Source of the DNA: Limnomonas spitsbergensis
Taxonomy: Eukaryota > Chlorophyta > Chlorophyceae > Chlamydomonadales
Length of the DNA stretch: 64,000 nt
Reading direction: 5' to 3'
NCBI GenBank assembly: GCA_037349105.1
Contig: JAYJMM010000119.1
Location: forward strand, 4,227,001-4,291,000
A program made the translations under genes and the position numbers. This document shows, piece by piece, positions 45,901 to 55,622 of the stretch; the first letter of the stretch is position 1; the number at the start of each line of letters is the position of its first letter. Under the pieces are notes generated by a model. The model made no database searches. It was not told the DNA's origin and saw only the letters and a list, made by a program, of their open reading frames with translations.

Positions 45901-47082
45901 AGCGCCGATTGGTTCCTTTTTCAGGGCGACCTGGCAGAAATTGGCCACATGGAGGCTGAGATAGCGCAGTACGACGCACTCAAGGAGGATGAAGCCAGGC
46001 TCACTGAAGATCGGCACGCAAGCTGCCTGGCATGGTGAGAAGCAGTAGCGCACTCAATATGTCTGCATCTCTTCGCATATTGGCTTTTTCAAGAGATGCT
46101 GAAATGAGACGGACTGCTTCAAGAACTCTACAGCATGTATGCACCTTGCTTGGCTTTTGATTCCATTAGTTCCGAAAGCACGCCTCAATCACTTGCAGCA
46201 TTGATTTGCCTACCGCGGTCACGTGTGCATGCCACTATGCATGTTTAGCGCGGAAGCTGCAATTAAGATACGTCATGGCACATGGCCGAGGGGGCCTGGT
46301 GCAGCAAGGGCTGCTACTTCGACCTCTGGCATTTGGCCGGTCAAGGTTTGGTCTTCATCCCAGTGGCGGCGGTGGCCGCCCCCAGGAACCCCCAGGGCGG
46401 TCTTGCACGCACAAAAACAAGCACTGGCACGTGCAGACTATGACGCTAAAATTCCTGCCGCACTACCGCAGTGTATTTTCTGGCTACCTATTTCATGTGT
46501 GCTTACAGTCCCGTCCATGTGGTGCTTGCAGGTGTGATGCTACGATTTCCATCCTGACCAAGACTACTGGGGTCTCCCTGCTTTCGATTGAGGAGGACTC
46601 CGTGTGCCTGGCAATCACACAGGCTGCAGCCGAAGGTCAGATGCCGATTCGAAGCTCTGAACTAATTCACGGCACAGTATGTTCCGTCGCTTGATCACAC
46701 GATAATCCTGATGGCAGGCTGTAGGCTCATGCTATGTCTCGCCCAAGATCCTATGTGTTGACCTGGATGTGCACCCCTGCTCATCTTTCAGTGCTTTAGC
46801 TACAATCTGCCCAGTGGTGGCCGCCCAGCAGCCCTTCAAACGTGGCGTTTTGCACACTGGAATACACACTGATGCGCTCCTGCAGGGTCAGAGTCCGCTG
46901 CAAGAAGTTACACTTTAACGGCGCAACTGGAGCCCGGCAGCGCGGCGCTTGGTGACGCCTCCCTGTCGCCTGCCAACCCCAATGTGGACGTGAAAGGGCT
47001 AGTGGAGTTTGTCCGACAGGCAGGGGGTGGCCTGCCACTGCTCCTTACCTTGGTGCAGGGAGCGCTACTGGAGGACGAGTAG
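42932..47082 (+). CDS. eight-exon coiled-coil protein, possible kinetochore-type component
   Basis: Exons: 42932-43050, 43140-43309, 43681-43793, 44855-45028, 45213-45320, 45925-46034, 46532-46635 and 46886-47082. Every junction is in phase; the total is about 365 residues. The N-terminus (MANNEIAKRLTFNDLSVTI) is followed by long heptad-type helices: VRAEALKQLQ...RQVLKRQLQSLKSSLLNL, KAEADRSSAALESAEEDLKD, QATARLALKLEAAAKEVESL, ELESMLANENLLAVALEADL and EIGHMEAEIAQYDALKEDEA. The last two exons form a globular end: ATISILTKTTGVSLLSIEED, SYTLTAQLEPG, NPNVDVKGLVEFVRQAGG and ALLEDE. Coiled coil followed by a small alpha/beta end is the plan of Spc24/Spc25-type RWD kinetochore proteins. That identity is only a hypothesis. 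Introns are packed with SINE-like repeats, and a decayed duplicate of exon 5 precedes exon 5. Confidence 0.82.
43465..43620 (+). repeat. dispersed SINE-like repeat, intron 2 of coiled-coil gene
   Basis: Landmarks: GGGACTTGTTGCGGCAAACC, AAGCCACTGGCAGTAGGCCG, CAATTGATCCCCATTGGCC and CAACAGTGGTCTGGTGCGAA. Confidence 0.7.
43800..43890 (+). repeat. short SINE-like fragment, intron 3
   Basis: TTCTGCTACACTACAGTTAC and CGGCCTTCTGCCAGCAGGGC correspond to the 5' half of the family. Confidence 0.45.
44398..44585 (+). repeat. dispersed SINE-like repeat, intron 3, near full length
   Basis: Landmarks: TTGCTTCAGCGGCAATGCAG, CTACATCATGGCCTATGAG, AGTGCAGCAAGCCTGCTGC, GCCACCGGTAGTAGGTCGGG, GATTTGGTCCC and CTCACTAAATAACTAAATAA. 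A minus-orientation fragment follows at about 44690-44790. Confidence 0.78.
45109..45168 (+). pseudogene. decayed duplicate of exon 5 of the coiled-coil gene
   Basis: After the acceptor-like GCGCCTCAG it reads GAGGTGATGTAGAGCATGCT and then TACGAAAACCCACTGGCCG. This mirrors true exon 5 (GAGGAGCTAGAGAGCATGCT, AACGAGAACCTGCTGGCCG) 104 bp downstream. It has an in-frame TAG and diverges after about 55 bases, so including it would truncate the protein. Confidence 0.85.
45525..45645 (+). repeat. dispersed SINE-like repeat, intron 5
   Basis: Landmarks: TGCTTCAGTTACGATTCAGC, CCACGACCGTAGGCAGATCA, GGTTTGGTCCCTATCGGC and CAAGGTGGTCTGATCCGC. A second 3' fragment of the family is at 45825-45900. Confidence 0.7.
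46240..46440 (+). repeat. dispersed SINE-like repeat, intron 6
   Basis: Landmarks: TACGTCATGGCACATGGCC, GAGGGGGCCTGGTGCAGCAA, CATTTGGCCGGTCAAGGTTT, GTGGCCGCCCCCAGG and GGGCGGTCTTGCACGC. A short 3' fragment also occurs at 46795-46865 in intron 7. Confidence 0.75.
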
Positions 47083-47286
47083 CGGTAGCGTGGAATGCGC
47101 AGAACCACTAGTCCGCTACCGTAGATTTCATTTGCCTTCCCACAGGTTTAGGATGCTGCATACCCGCTGGCCCCTGCTGAGCGCTAGGCTGCGTGGGGCT
47201 GGTAGAGGATGAGAAAACTCATTTCCAGGTACCATGCACAGCTAGGACTTTGGTGCAGCCTTGCCACCCTTCTACGTGAGGGGGTC

Positions 47287-47802
47287 AGGAACAAGGTCAA
47301 TTACGTTACACCTCTGGGCCATGCACAATAAGGCTCGGCCGAGTGAGCGCCCAACTGCTGAGATGGGAGAAGAGAAGAAACAAATAGGAAAAGGGGGACA
47401 TGAACAAAAGGAAAGGCAACAAGTCAATGACGTTGCACTTCTGGGCCCTGCTCAAAAGGCTCGGCAAGGCAAACAAGTCAAACCCCTTAGTGACTAGCCC
47501 TGAACAATTCCTACAACAGCGTCAACAGAAGCAAGCGCATCCCACCCTTGCTCGGCCTGGTACAGCTGGAGGAAGCTCGTGGCACCGTTCGGGGGACCTG
47601 CCCACCCCCGCTGCCGTAGCTGCTCCTTGACACCAGGGCATTGGAAGCAAGCATGTAGTGTATCCTCTGCATGCCCGCCATCACCCCTTGACCAGCATCG
47701 TCGGCAATAGCGCGCCTCTCGCCGCTTACCACTGCGCCGTCCTCTGGTGTCAGCCATGAGCAAGGAACCCAGCAACCTGATCGAATGTGCTTTCATACCC
47801 AC
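47287..47802 (-). mobile_element. truncated family 1 retrotransposon with ORF end, itself interrupted
   Basis: On the minus strand 47802-47494 reads an ORF end with TRGRRSGKRREARYCRRCW, HAEDTLHACFQCPGV and YQAEQGWDALASVD, then stop. The C..C...H...C pattern is the zinc-knuckle-like end typical of many LINE reverse transcriptase ORFs. Below it come the 3' untranslated region and the family terminus (TTACGTTACACCTCTGGGCC, plus strand, at 47300). A second, 39-bp tail insertion splits the untranslated region (47427-47465) with duplicated flanks. Confidence 0.8.
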
Positions 47803-48817
47803 ATCCTATGGTATAGGGTCGGAGCTTGGAGCCCGATGTTGTAGACAGGGGGGAGAGGATCATTTGGCAGGTTCCTTCCCTGAACCATTAGACATGGATG
47901 CCACCCAATTTGTACCACTACCCCATTTCCCCCTCCCACAGGCAGGTCAATGACATGACACATCTGGGCCCTGCCAGGCACTCCTTGAAGAACACCCAAG
48001 AGCAAAACTGGCCCTCGATCTGTGTTCAGTACAGCATGCAACCGGCAACTTCAATACCGTACCCTCACTCCTCACCCAAATAATTGTTGTTTGATGCATC
48101 CGTCGGGCGTAACCCTCACCCTCAAACAACATTCAGTATGAAAGGGCATCGACGCAAATCCACAGTACTGTGAAGTAAACTGTTCAAATTGGCTTGTCGG
48201 TACCAACAGTAATTGAAGGGGAGTCGGGCTACTCTGAATGTGGGCCATACTAGGTGGGCTGCTACGGAGCTACAAGGTAATTGGAGGGGCAGGTAGACCT
48301 GTGACATTTCGCCACTGGTCCCTGCCAAAATAGGCTTGGTTGCATGGACGCCCAACTACCAGTTTAACACAAATGGGTTGGGAAGCAATTAATATTGCCG
48401 CAAGTTCAAAACCCAAGTCCAGCAAACGGGTCCTTTGCCTTGCTGACAGGGGCGACAGTGGTCAGCATGCCTGCAGAAGGAAAGCTGGCCATGCTGGGGC
48501 CTGCAAGCAGATGAGATGCAAGTTTGTTAAGCCATATGTTATTGGAAGGACAAGGATAAACATGTGGCCATTAGGCAAGCGGAATGGTACGCCAGTGCAG
48601 GACACACATGATCTCTCTATTTGCGGGTCATTGCACAAACAGCTGTATGTGTGCATGGTGTCTGGTATGTTTCAAACACCATACCGTTTTTATTTTGGGC
48701 TCTAGGCCTCACCTAAAATGGTATCCCCTCCCTGCGCTACCCATGGTAACTGCAACCATTTCGGCCCAATGCTGCAAACAAAGTAATAATCAGCCGCTGC
48801 CAAGCTTGTTGGCTGCA
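47803..48817. other. intergenic with decayed retrotransposon tails
   Basis: Two diverged family 1 tails in minus orientation lie at about 47945-47985 (CAATGACATGACACATCTGG) and 48297-48355 (TTGCATGGACGCCCAACTAC). No supportable exon is seen. The 3' end of the epsin transcript should end here, and a further small epsin exon near 48.78 kb is possible. Confidence 0.5.
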
Positions 48818-51190
48818 TCAGCAGCATGCTGTCACCAGCCAGAAGATCCTGCGCCTCCCCCTAAAATGCCCCCCTCCCCCCTTTTGATCACCTGGACCAA
48901 GTGACACCTTGGGAGGTAATGAGCTGGACGGTGGCATCAACAATCTGCTGCTACCAGCGGGTGTGGAAAACAGGTCATCCAGGGGGCCACCGACAGATGT
49001 TGGTACACCTGGCCCAGCCGTCATTGGGAATGCTCCAAAGTCGGGAACGGCCTTGGTGGTGGAACTGGCAGCAAGCATTGAGAACGGGTCGTTATCAGCT
49101 GCTGCAGGCGCGGGTACGTACGCTGCCTTAGCGGTGCTGCTCGGAACCGGGGGAGCGATGCCGAAAAGGTCGCTGAAGGCGGGCGGAGGAGGATGCGGGG
49201 CTGCGGCCGCTATTTGAGTCGTGACACCGAAATCTCCTGACAGCAGATCAAACGGATCTACCGGGGCAGCCGCGGGCGGTGCCGGAGGCTGCCTGGAAGC
49301 TGCCGGAGGCTGCAACATGCTTGATTGGGTTGATGGCGGGGCGGCGGCGAGGGGTATCTGGTATCCAGGAGGAGGTGCCAAGCCTATGATCACCTTTTTC
49401 TGATGCACTAGCAGCTGCTGCTGCTGCTGCGACGCCAAGCCCGAGAATTTTGTGAGGAATTTAGGGTCCACCGTAACGTCGCTCAGTTTCTTGGGGACCC
49501 TCTTGTCTGCATTCATGCTGGGCGGATCCACGAGCCTGCCCGAGATCACCATAGCAGGCGCAGGATCTCGCGGCATGTCGGGCAGCCCGCCATCCGCCTT
49601 GAGCCTCTCGATGCGCTTGCGAGTTGCCTCGAAGGGGTCGTCACCCTCATCAGTCTGGGCAGATGGTTGATCATACCCTGCCGGGGGACCGAAAGGATTA
49701 CTCTTGTCTTCAGAGCTCTCACCCCCTCTGCCACCGCTCACTCCACCATAACCACCTTCCCCCGAATTGCCGAGCCCACCGCCCGCACTGAACGCTCCTC
49801 CTCCTCCTCCTGCTCCTCTGCCTGCACTGCTGTAGTTACCGCCCCCAACGCCTCCACCTCCAAAACCGCCGCTGCCTCCAATGCTGCTACTACCAAAGCC
49901 ATTCCCACCACTGTCTTGGCCTCGCGACGGGAGGCCTCCCGAGCTATACGTGCCTGCGCCACCGCCGCCAAAAGCATTGCTCCCAGTGCCACCTCCAAAG
50001 CCGCCGGCGCTGCTGCCAAAGCCTCCACTTCGCACGTCATCAGATGACACTCCTTTGTACTTGCCTGCATTCTTAATAGCCTTCTCCCTCTCTGCCTGCA
50101 GCTTCTGTGGCGAGTTGATGAGCATGGCGATCTCCTTGGCGCGTAGACGCACATTGGCACCTTGATCTCTGCCCTTCTCATCCTTGTATTCAAACATATC
50201 TCGTAGGCTCTCAAGCGTATGCACGCTGCGCATGAGGTCAGTAGCTACCCTCTGAGGCCCCTGCTTGCAAAGGAACTCGAGGACCAGCAGCGCCTTGTAG
50301 CACAGCCTCCAGTTTTCGCCGCGCTCTTGAAGCCGCTGATGCAGTATGCCCTGCCTCGTGAGGGGTAAGACAGGTCAGCGTTCTTGTTTATGCTTCAGCG
50401 TCACTACCTAGTAAATATGCTGATCATGAGCTGTGACGACATGTCGGGGAGTGCTTGTTCACCCTACAAGATTGCGGGATGATGAAGACGTTAAGAGTTG
50501 TGATGAGACTCGTGTGGTTTATTCAGCTACATTTCTGCTGCATCACAACCTAAGCTTGTGGGACCTGGTGTAATCCAATCATTATGGTGGCTGAATTGAA
50601 ATCCAAACTAATTATTTTGAATTGTATATTGTACCGTAGTAGATTCGTATCAGACTATTTGCACAGTCTAGCTCAACTTTGGTTGATAAGGAAAATAATA
50701 TAAATCAAGCCCATGGGAGCAGCAGAAACTGAACAGCAAGTGCTATTTGCTTGGCCACTTGCCGTTCGTAGGTCAAGATTATGTCCCAGCAGGCATGGAT
50801 GGGGCTAACCTGTACTGAACCCACAGCCCGAAGGTGGTCTGGTGCATGCAAAGAGTATCAAGCTATGAATGATGGGCACTGAAGACATGGACACTGGAAC
50901 TTATGACTTTGCACAATGAATGCTCATTCGTTGCATGCAGTTGATACTGACCATAATTTGGTTGTAAAGGTCTGGGCTCTCTGCAGCTCTTGCAATCTCT
51001 GACATGACAGCGCCATGTGGAGCCCACGGTTGCTCGTTTGTGGCCTGTTTATGCACAATGATGTTCTTCAGGCACGATGCGTACGAACACAGCGATTGTT
51101 ATATCCAGCCAATACCTCAAGAACTTTCAGCTCAAGTTCTGTGACGTTCAGGTAAGCGGACTTAATCTTCGTGGCCAAAAAGTTCATCAT
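48818..51190 (-). CDS. epsin, ENTH-domain clathrin adaptor
   Basis: Minus-strand exons 51190-51116, 51044-50952 and 50350-48818, phase 0 joins, give about 566 residues. The ENTH domain is complete: MMNFLATKIKSAYLNVTELE, KVLEATNEQPWAPHGAVMSE, LYNQIM, GILHQRLQERGENWRLCYKA, LLVLEFLCKQGPQRVATDLM, MFEYKDEKGRDQGANVRLRA and KEIAMLINSPQKL. It binds phosphoinositides and bends membrane at clathrin coats. The rest is low complexity: a Gly/Ser-rich stretch, then SNPFGPPAGYD (an NPF motif, bound by EH-domain proteins), DPFEATRKRIERLKADGG, VDPFDLLSG and NDPFSMLAAS (DPF-type AP-2 binding motifs). The long exon stays open to TGA at 48818. A donor at 48891 (CCAG/GTGATC) could remove the last 24 codons in favour of another exon. 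The duplicated ATG leaves the exact start open by one residue. Confidence 0.95.
50515..50860 (+). repeat. dispersed SINE-like repeat in epsin intron 2, split by AT-rich DNA
   Basis: The 5' half (TTCAGCTACATTTCTGCTGC, GGGACCTGGTG) at 50522-50575 and the 3' half (TGCTTGGCCACTTGCCG, AAGATTATGTCCC, GAAGGTGGTCTGGTGCATGC) at 50740-50855 are separated by about 150 bp of AT-rich sequence. This suggests an insertion into the repeat. Confidence 0.6.
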
Positions 51191-52134
51191 TTTAGCAGCA
51201 AAATAGGTAAACAGTTTTTGTTATACAGCTGTTGAGCGTGAGAATGTTGGGGAACGCGACTAGGACGATGAGACAGTTTGTCAGATCGCTGTGGGTACCT
51301 CCTCCCAGCTCCGTACGCGTACGTTTACCAGCAGAGATGTCTGCGGTGGTTTTGAAATCGAAGTCCAGAAATCGGCTGCCAATAGTCATTCCACGTATCA
51401 CATAAACAAAGAAACGACCACATGGGTTAGGTGAAGAGAATATGAGCTTGATCCCGTGGATGTTTTTGAACCTCATTCTGCTCTGCGCAGTTTCTTCGGT
51501 GCGCTACTGCGTGCTTGGAAGATTTTCTCCCCTATAATCCCAATACCGCGGCCACTGAGGCTCTGCCCCAGGAGTCACCCGTATCCGCCTGGCCGTCATG
51601 TTTGAATGAATGGAATGGAAACTGTTTGCGAGACTGCTTGCGCTACAAAAACTTGGCACCTTCAGCGTATGACGTATCTTGACCATGCTACTCCCTGGTT
51701 ATATGCTGAAACTGTCCTGGCTGTGCCTCTGCCCTCTGCTGACAGCGTGTCCAGTGGCGACCCTGGCTGGAGAGGGCATGCGCTTAAAACGTGGCATGGT
51801 GGTCATGCACCTTAAGACATGTGTTAAACTAAACGAGTTCCGCAGAAATGACAAAAAATATGTCACGTCGTTGCCTAATATGCAGCATACTGGTAACTCA
51901 CACATTGCTATCATGCGTATGGTGCGTGGTGACATCATATGATGACGGGCCCTGTCCCAATGGGGCCCTGTCCCGATTTTTCCAGTGCACACTGACAGCT
52001 GGCATGCCTACCTATATCCACCATTGACCCTTGTAAGACACACTCAACCCACCAATATCTGATCCATTCTTAAAAAATACATGAAGCCCATTTAAGCCTC
52101 ATATACCGCAGTCATATACTCGACAGTCAAACCA

Positions 52135-52365
52135 TAGGAACTGGCTTTTTCCTTTTTGCCTCTCTCTCGCTCTCAGGGGCAGGCATCCTTTGGTGTGCTT
52201 TAACGTTTTCTGGGGTGGTGTTTTTCCTAGTCGATTGTGCTCCTCTCTGTCCTTCCTCTTGCCTTCAGTTACTTTTCCTTTTCCTACCAACGAGACAGTT
52301 GGGCGCCTACACGGCCGAGCCCTCTTGACCAGGGCCCAAAGGTGTAAGGTCATTGACTTACAAGG
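52135..52365 (+). mobile_element. family 1 retrotransposon tail
   Basis: A pyrimidine-rich stretch (TTCCTCTTGCCTTCAGTTAC) leads into GAGACAGTTGGGCGCCTAC, ACGGCCGAGCCCTCTTGAC and AGGTGTAAGGTCATTG. Confidence 0.75.
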
Positions 52366-52370
52366 GGCTG

Positions 52371-52477
52371 GTGCATAGTAGCTGGAAGTAGTGAGCTTAG
52401 TCCTTCCCTACCAGCCCCACACGACCGAGCGTTCAGCAGGGCCCAGCGGGTCTGCACTGTTCTAAATTTACAAGGGG
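52371..52477 (+). mobile_element. short retroposon end with TTACAAGGGG flanks
   Basis: TTACAAGGGG occurs at 52359-52368 and 52468-52477. Between lies CCCTACCAGCCCCACACGAC...CAGCAGGGCCCAGCGGG...CACTGTTCTAAA, which matches 20330-20388. Probably a second subfamily inserted beside the first tail. Confidence 0.6.
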
Positions 52478-52599
52478 AATGGGTGGGCTGCAAGATGGGA
52501 TGTCGTTGGTAAAAGAGAGAGGGGGATAATGGGAAGATGTGGGAGGTCTCTCAGTGGACGACAGGGGTGAACAGATGGGTAGTCTGTAAGAAGAATGGC

Positions 52600-52775
52600 T
52601 TGTCCTTACTTGCTCGGATTGTCCTTTTCCTTTTTTTGGGGGGGGGGTATTTATTTCCTTTGTGTTCTTCTCCTTCTTTCCCTCTTACCTTAAGTTCCCT
52701 TTCTTCCAACGGGACAGTTGGGCGCCCACGCGGCCGAGCCTTTTTGAGCAGGGCCCAGAGGTGCTATGTCATTGA
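52600..52775 (+). mobile_element. family 1 retrotransposon tail, second subfamily
   Basis: TTTCCTTTGTGTTCTTCTCC, CCAACGGGACAGTTGGGCGC, GCGGCCGAGCCTTTTTGAGC and GTGCTATGTCATTGAC. The same order is seen in the outer element at 54.9-55.6 kb. Confidence 0.78.
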
Positions 52776-53049
52776 CATACTGGGTGTAGTCGAGGGGGTG
52801 GGCGGGGGGGGAAAGGAAAGCTTGAACCCCATCATTAAGAAAATGTATAACGACCCCCAGCTGATCCCCTCCCCTTGTCTCCGGAACCTAGGCATACCTG
52901 AATGTCCCAGTCAAAAATAAGAATATGGAGGGGGAGAGGGGTCAATCCCAATCAGCTCAACCGTGCGCTGCTAATGGTGTTGCGCAATGTACTTGGTTCA
53001 CAAATGCCGAATGGTGAGACAAAGCAATCATGCCCCTGATACAATTGCT

Positions 53050-53770
53050 TTAGCTACCACTCACCTGCCAGCTACTTATCCTTGCTAGAGACCATGATGC
53101 TCCAGAAACGAGAGGACTTGGGAATCTCACTGGCATCTTACTTAAGCTTCCTGATATGCTCCTTAAACAACTTGATATTCTGCCTCTTAGGGAGCTCCTT
53201 GCCCACCACCCCCTCAAACTCCTCAGTGCTGATGCCTGATGGAGTGATGGCATACTTCGTCACATCTGCCGTGGTCAGCTCCTGACCAGGGTGGGCTGAC
53301 TCCATGTGATCTAGGAAGTGACAGCTCCACACAAAAGTGCAGATTGTACCCGCGATGCCCCTGCAGATGGTGCAAGCCACTGGTGCATGGATTTGCAACA
53401 GAACCCTTCTCAGCAGCCGCATAAAACATCCTGCAGTCCAGGTGGCAGAGGGACTTGACTATGCTACCAGCGTGCCGTGTCAGAGCCTCTGCCCAAGTCT
53501 ATTTTGCACCGGCTTGATGTCCTGTCTCCACACACAACGCCACAGAAGCCGTATGCCTCACCACTAGGCTGCAAGCGGCAAGCTGTGCCACATCGGCGCA
53601 GCAAGATGTGCGCTCCGACGTGCAATCGCATAGCTGATAGTCTTCCCACAGCTGGCCATCTTCCCACAGCCACTTTGCTTACTATCGATGCGTCTCCTGC
53701 TATTGAAAGTTCATGCCCTTGCTGAAGAACCTGTGACTGCCGGGGGTGTAATCGCAAAGTGGCCCGGGCT
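53050..53770 (-). pseudogene. decayed coding fragment, related to 60.6-60.93 kb
   Basis: The minus strand encodes GQELTTADVTKYAITPSGIS, EEFEGVVGKELPKRQNIKLF and KEHIRKLK, then a stop and DASEIPKSS. The plus-strand copy at 60.66-60.92 kb has KYDISTGKHEGWVGKKIL, MKLLANHISKLK and DAKIPKSFVS with the same downstream sequence (TAGCTGGCAGGTG, GCAATTGTATCAGGG). Further upstream here are Cys-rich pieces (CTICRG). I do not recognise the family. Two scattered copies next to retrotransposon debris suggest a mobile-element ORF or a duplicated gene. Confidence 0.55.
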
Positions 53771-54361
53771 TGGCATCATCGCCTCTGTGCGGGAACTCAG
53801 CTGACATGTGAAGTTTTTTTTTGTGAAGTTTTTACAGTCCAACAGAGCATCACAATTGATGTATGGGACATGTGCCCGTAAACCGGTACAGGCACTTGAT
53901 ACACTAGGACAGAAAGCGAAAACCAGTGACCCCCCTGGGCAAGCAACTAGCACACAACCACGACAGTGGCGTGGGAATGAACCCCATAGTGCAGAAGATA
54001 AGCCCCAGCCATAAAACATGACGTGGGTGCAAAAGAGTTCGATTGAGCACCGCCTAGAGAGTTGGGGGGGAGACAGGAATTTTGGCAGAGTTTTGAGATG
54101 ATTCTCTCTTTTCATCATACACTGAAAGATAAAACAACCAAATTTCTTCCAGAACACATATGCAGAATCCGCTGCATTAAGTTTGCCCCACACTCCATTT
54201 GCGTACCGTTTCATGGCCTCATCCTCGTCCTCTAGAAAATTATGGAAAGTAAGGTTAAACTGAAAACGAAGGTCTGTATAGAACGGGCAGTAAATCATGT
54301 GAAGCTCATCCTCCCGACATTTAAGATTGCAACATCTACAAATCCTCTCGCTACGAGGCAC
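53711..54361 (-). mobile_element. C-terminal fragment of a second non-LTR retrotransposon family
   Basis: The minus-strand frame begins MPRSERICRCCNLKCREDEL, then HMIYCPFYTDLRFQF, a C-X2-C...H...C pattern followed by Y..LR. This is the zinc-knuckle-like block (zf-RVT type) found after reverse transcriptase in many LINEs. The region then continues YANGVWGKLNAADSAYVFWK and passes into a 3' untranslated region shared with 25.2 kb, ending in AAACTTCAC repeats near 53810. No reverse transcriptase core is present. Confidence 0.7.
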
Positions 54362-54855
54362 ACAGGGTTTCTCAAAGCGCCCGACATGCTCAAGCTATGG
54401 CGTGAAGCTGGTGGAAGCTGATTACTAGGGACCCCCACCAGCTGGGTAAGCAGGCAGCTGAAGATGACATCAAGGGTGGACACGTCGCAATGATACCCGG
54501 AGAAGAGGAGGCTGACAATGCCTAGGGCATGGCCTTGCGGGCTGGCCCCTTGAGCTGAACACCAACTTTCCCGCCCCACGCAAAGGACGCTGCGATCCAT
54601 GGGCCTCACTCCCTCTGGAGTACTTCAAGTGCACGAGCACCCATGTCACTACAACTGCCTCCATCATGAGCTGCTCCGGGGTCAACTAACCCACGCTGTA
54701 CATGCCCCCTTCGCCGTAGGGACCTACCATATAGCACATCTGCTCTGAGCACTGCCAGGGTTGACACGCCGTTGCATGAGACTAGCACTGCCAATGGATC
54801 CCGCAGCCCGAAGGTGGACAGGTCGTGCCAATCAGTTGCTGCCACTGACTTGCAT

Positions 54856-55622
54856 GACTAGGATAAGGAGAGGCTTAGGGAGAGATGTTGGGCAGGCCCC
54901 CCGGAGGGCGCCACAGACTTTCAACAGTTGTACCGGGGCAGGCTTGGATGAGAGGCTCGTGTTTTTGTTGAGGACGTCGTACACATTGTTGAGGCCTAGT
55001 TTTGTTGCATTTTTTTGCCTTCTTGGGGAATAGGCTAGAGATGGGCAAGAATACCTCGAGTTGCCTTTTCCATTTGGGGAGGGGGGGGTGTTTCTTTCCT
55101 TTGTGTTCTTCTCCGTCCTTTTCCTCCTTTACTTAAGGTAAGTCTCCGGGGTTTCTGAGGCCGATGTCGTTGGCCTTTTCGGCCTTCTCTTTTGGCCTTT
55201 TTTGTTTTTGCTGTTGTTTGCCCCCTTTTTAGTTTCTTCTCTTCTCCCTTCTGATCAGTGGAGCGCCCTCGCGGCCAAGCAGGGGTGGGATACACTTGCT
55301 TTCCTGGACTTTTCTTTTCTTCGAGGCTTTGTTGAGGGGTAGTCTCTAGTGGAACTCAGGTGTTGGACTTGGTCTGTTTAGCCTTCCCGGCCTCTCCTTT
55401 TGTTCCTTTCCCCCTCTCTTCCTTTTAGTGCCTCCTTAACTCCCTTCTGAACAGTTGGGCGCCCACGCGGCCGAGCTTTGAGCGAGCCCAGAGGTGTAAC
55501 GTTATTGACTTAAGGTAAGCGGGAAAGAAGGACAAGAGGTTTCTTTTCTTCCAACGGGACAGTTGGGCGCCCACGCGGCCGAGCCTTTTTGAGCAGGGCC
55601 CAGAGGTGTGATGTCATTGACT
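54856..55622 (+). mobile_element. family 1 retrotransposon with a second copy nested inside
   Basis: The outer element runs 54856-55142 and 55508-55622. Its start aligns, with a stop and frameshifts, to the ORF end (GCAGGCCCCCCGGAGGGCGC corresponds to the AGPPEGA part; then FVEDVVHIVEA). Its tail ends CCCAGAGGTGTGATGTCATTG. Inside it, 55143-55507 is a 365-bp copy of another subfamily ending GGTGTAACGTTATTG. The inner copy is flanked by ACTTAAGGTAAG at 55131-55142 and 55508-55519. ACTAGGA on both outer sides may be the older target duplication. Confidence 0.85.

Larger units (their letters stand above)
51191..53049. other. intergenic, retrotransposon tails
   Basis: 51191-52130 has no exon that I can support. 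52135-52365 and about 52600-52775 are plus-orientation family 1 tails, ending GGTGTAAGGTCATTGAC and GGTGCTATGTCATTGAC. About 52371-52467 is another retroposon end, flanked by TTACAAGGGG on both sides. Confidence 0.6.

Noticed and set aside
48901..50165. Plus-strand frames opposite the epsin exon
   Set aside because: Shadow frames of a Gly/Ser/Ala-rich exon; the minus strand carries the ENTH domain and adaptor motifs.
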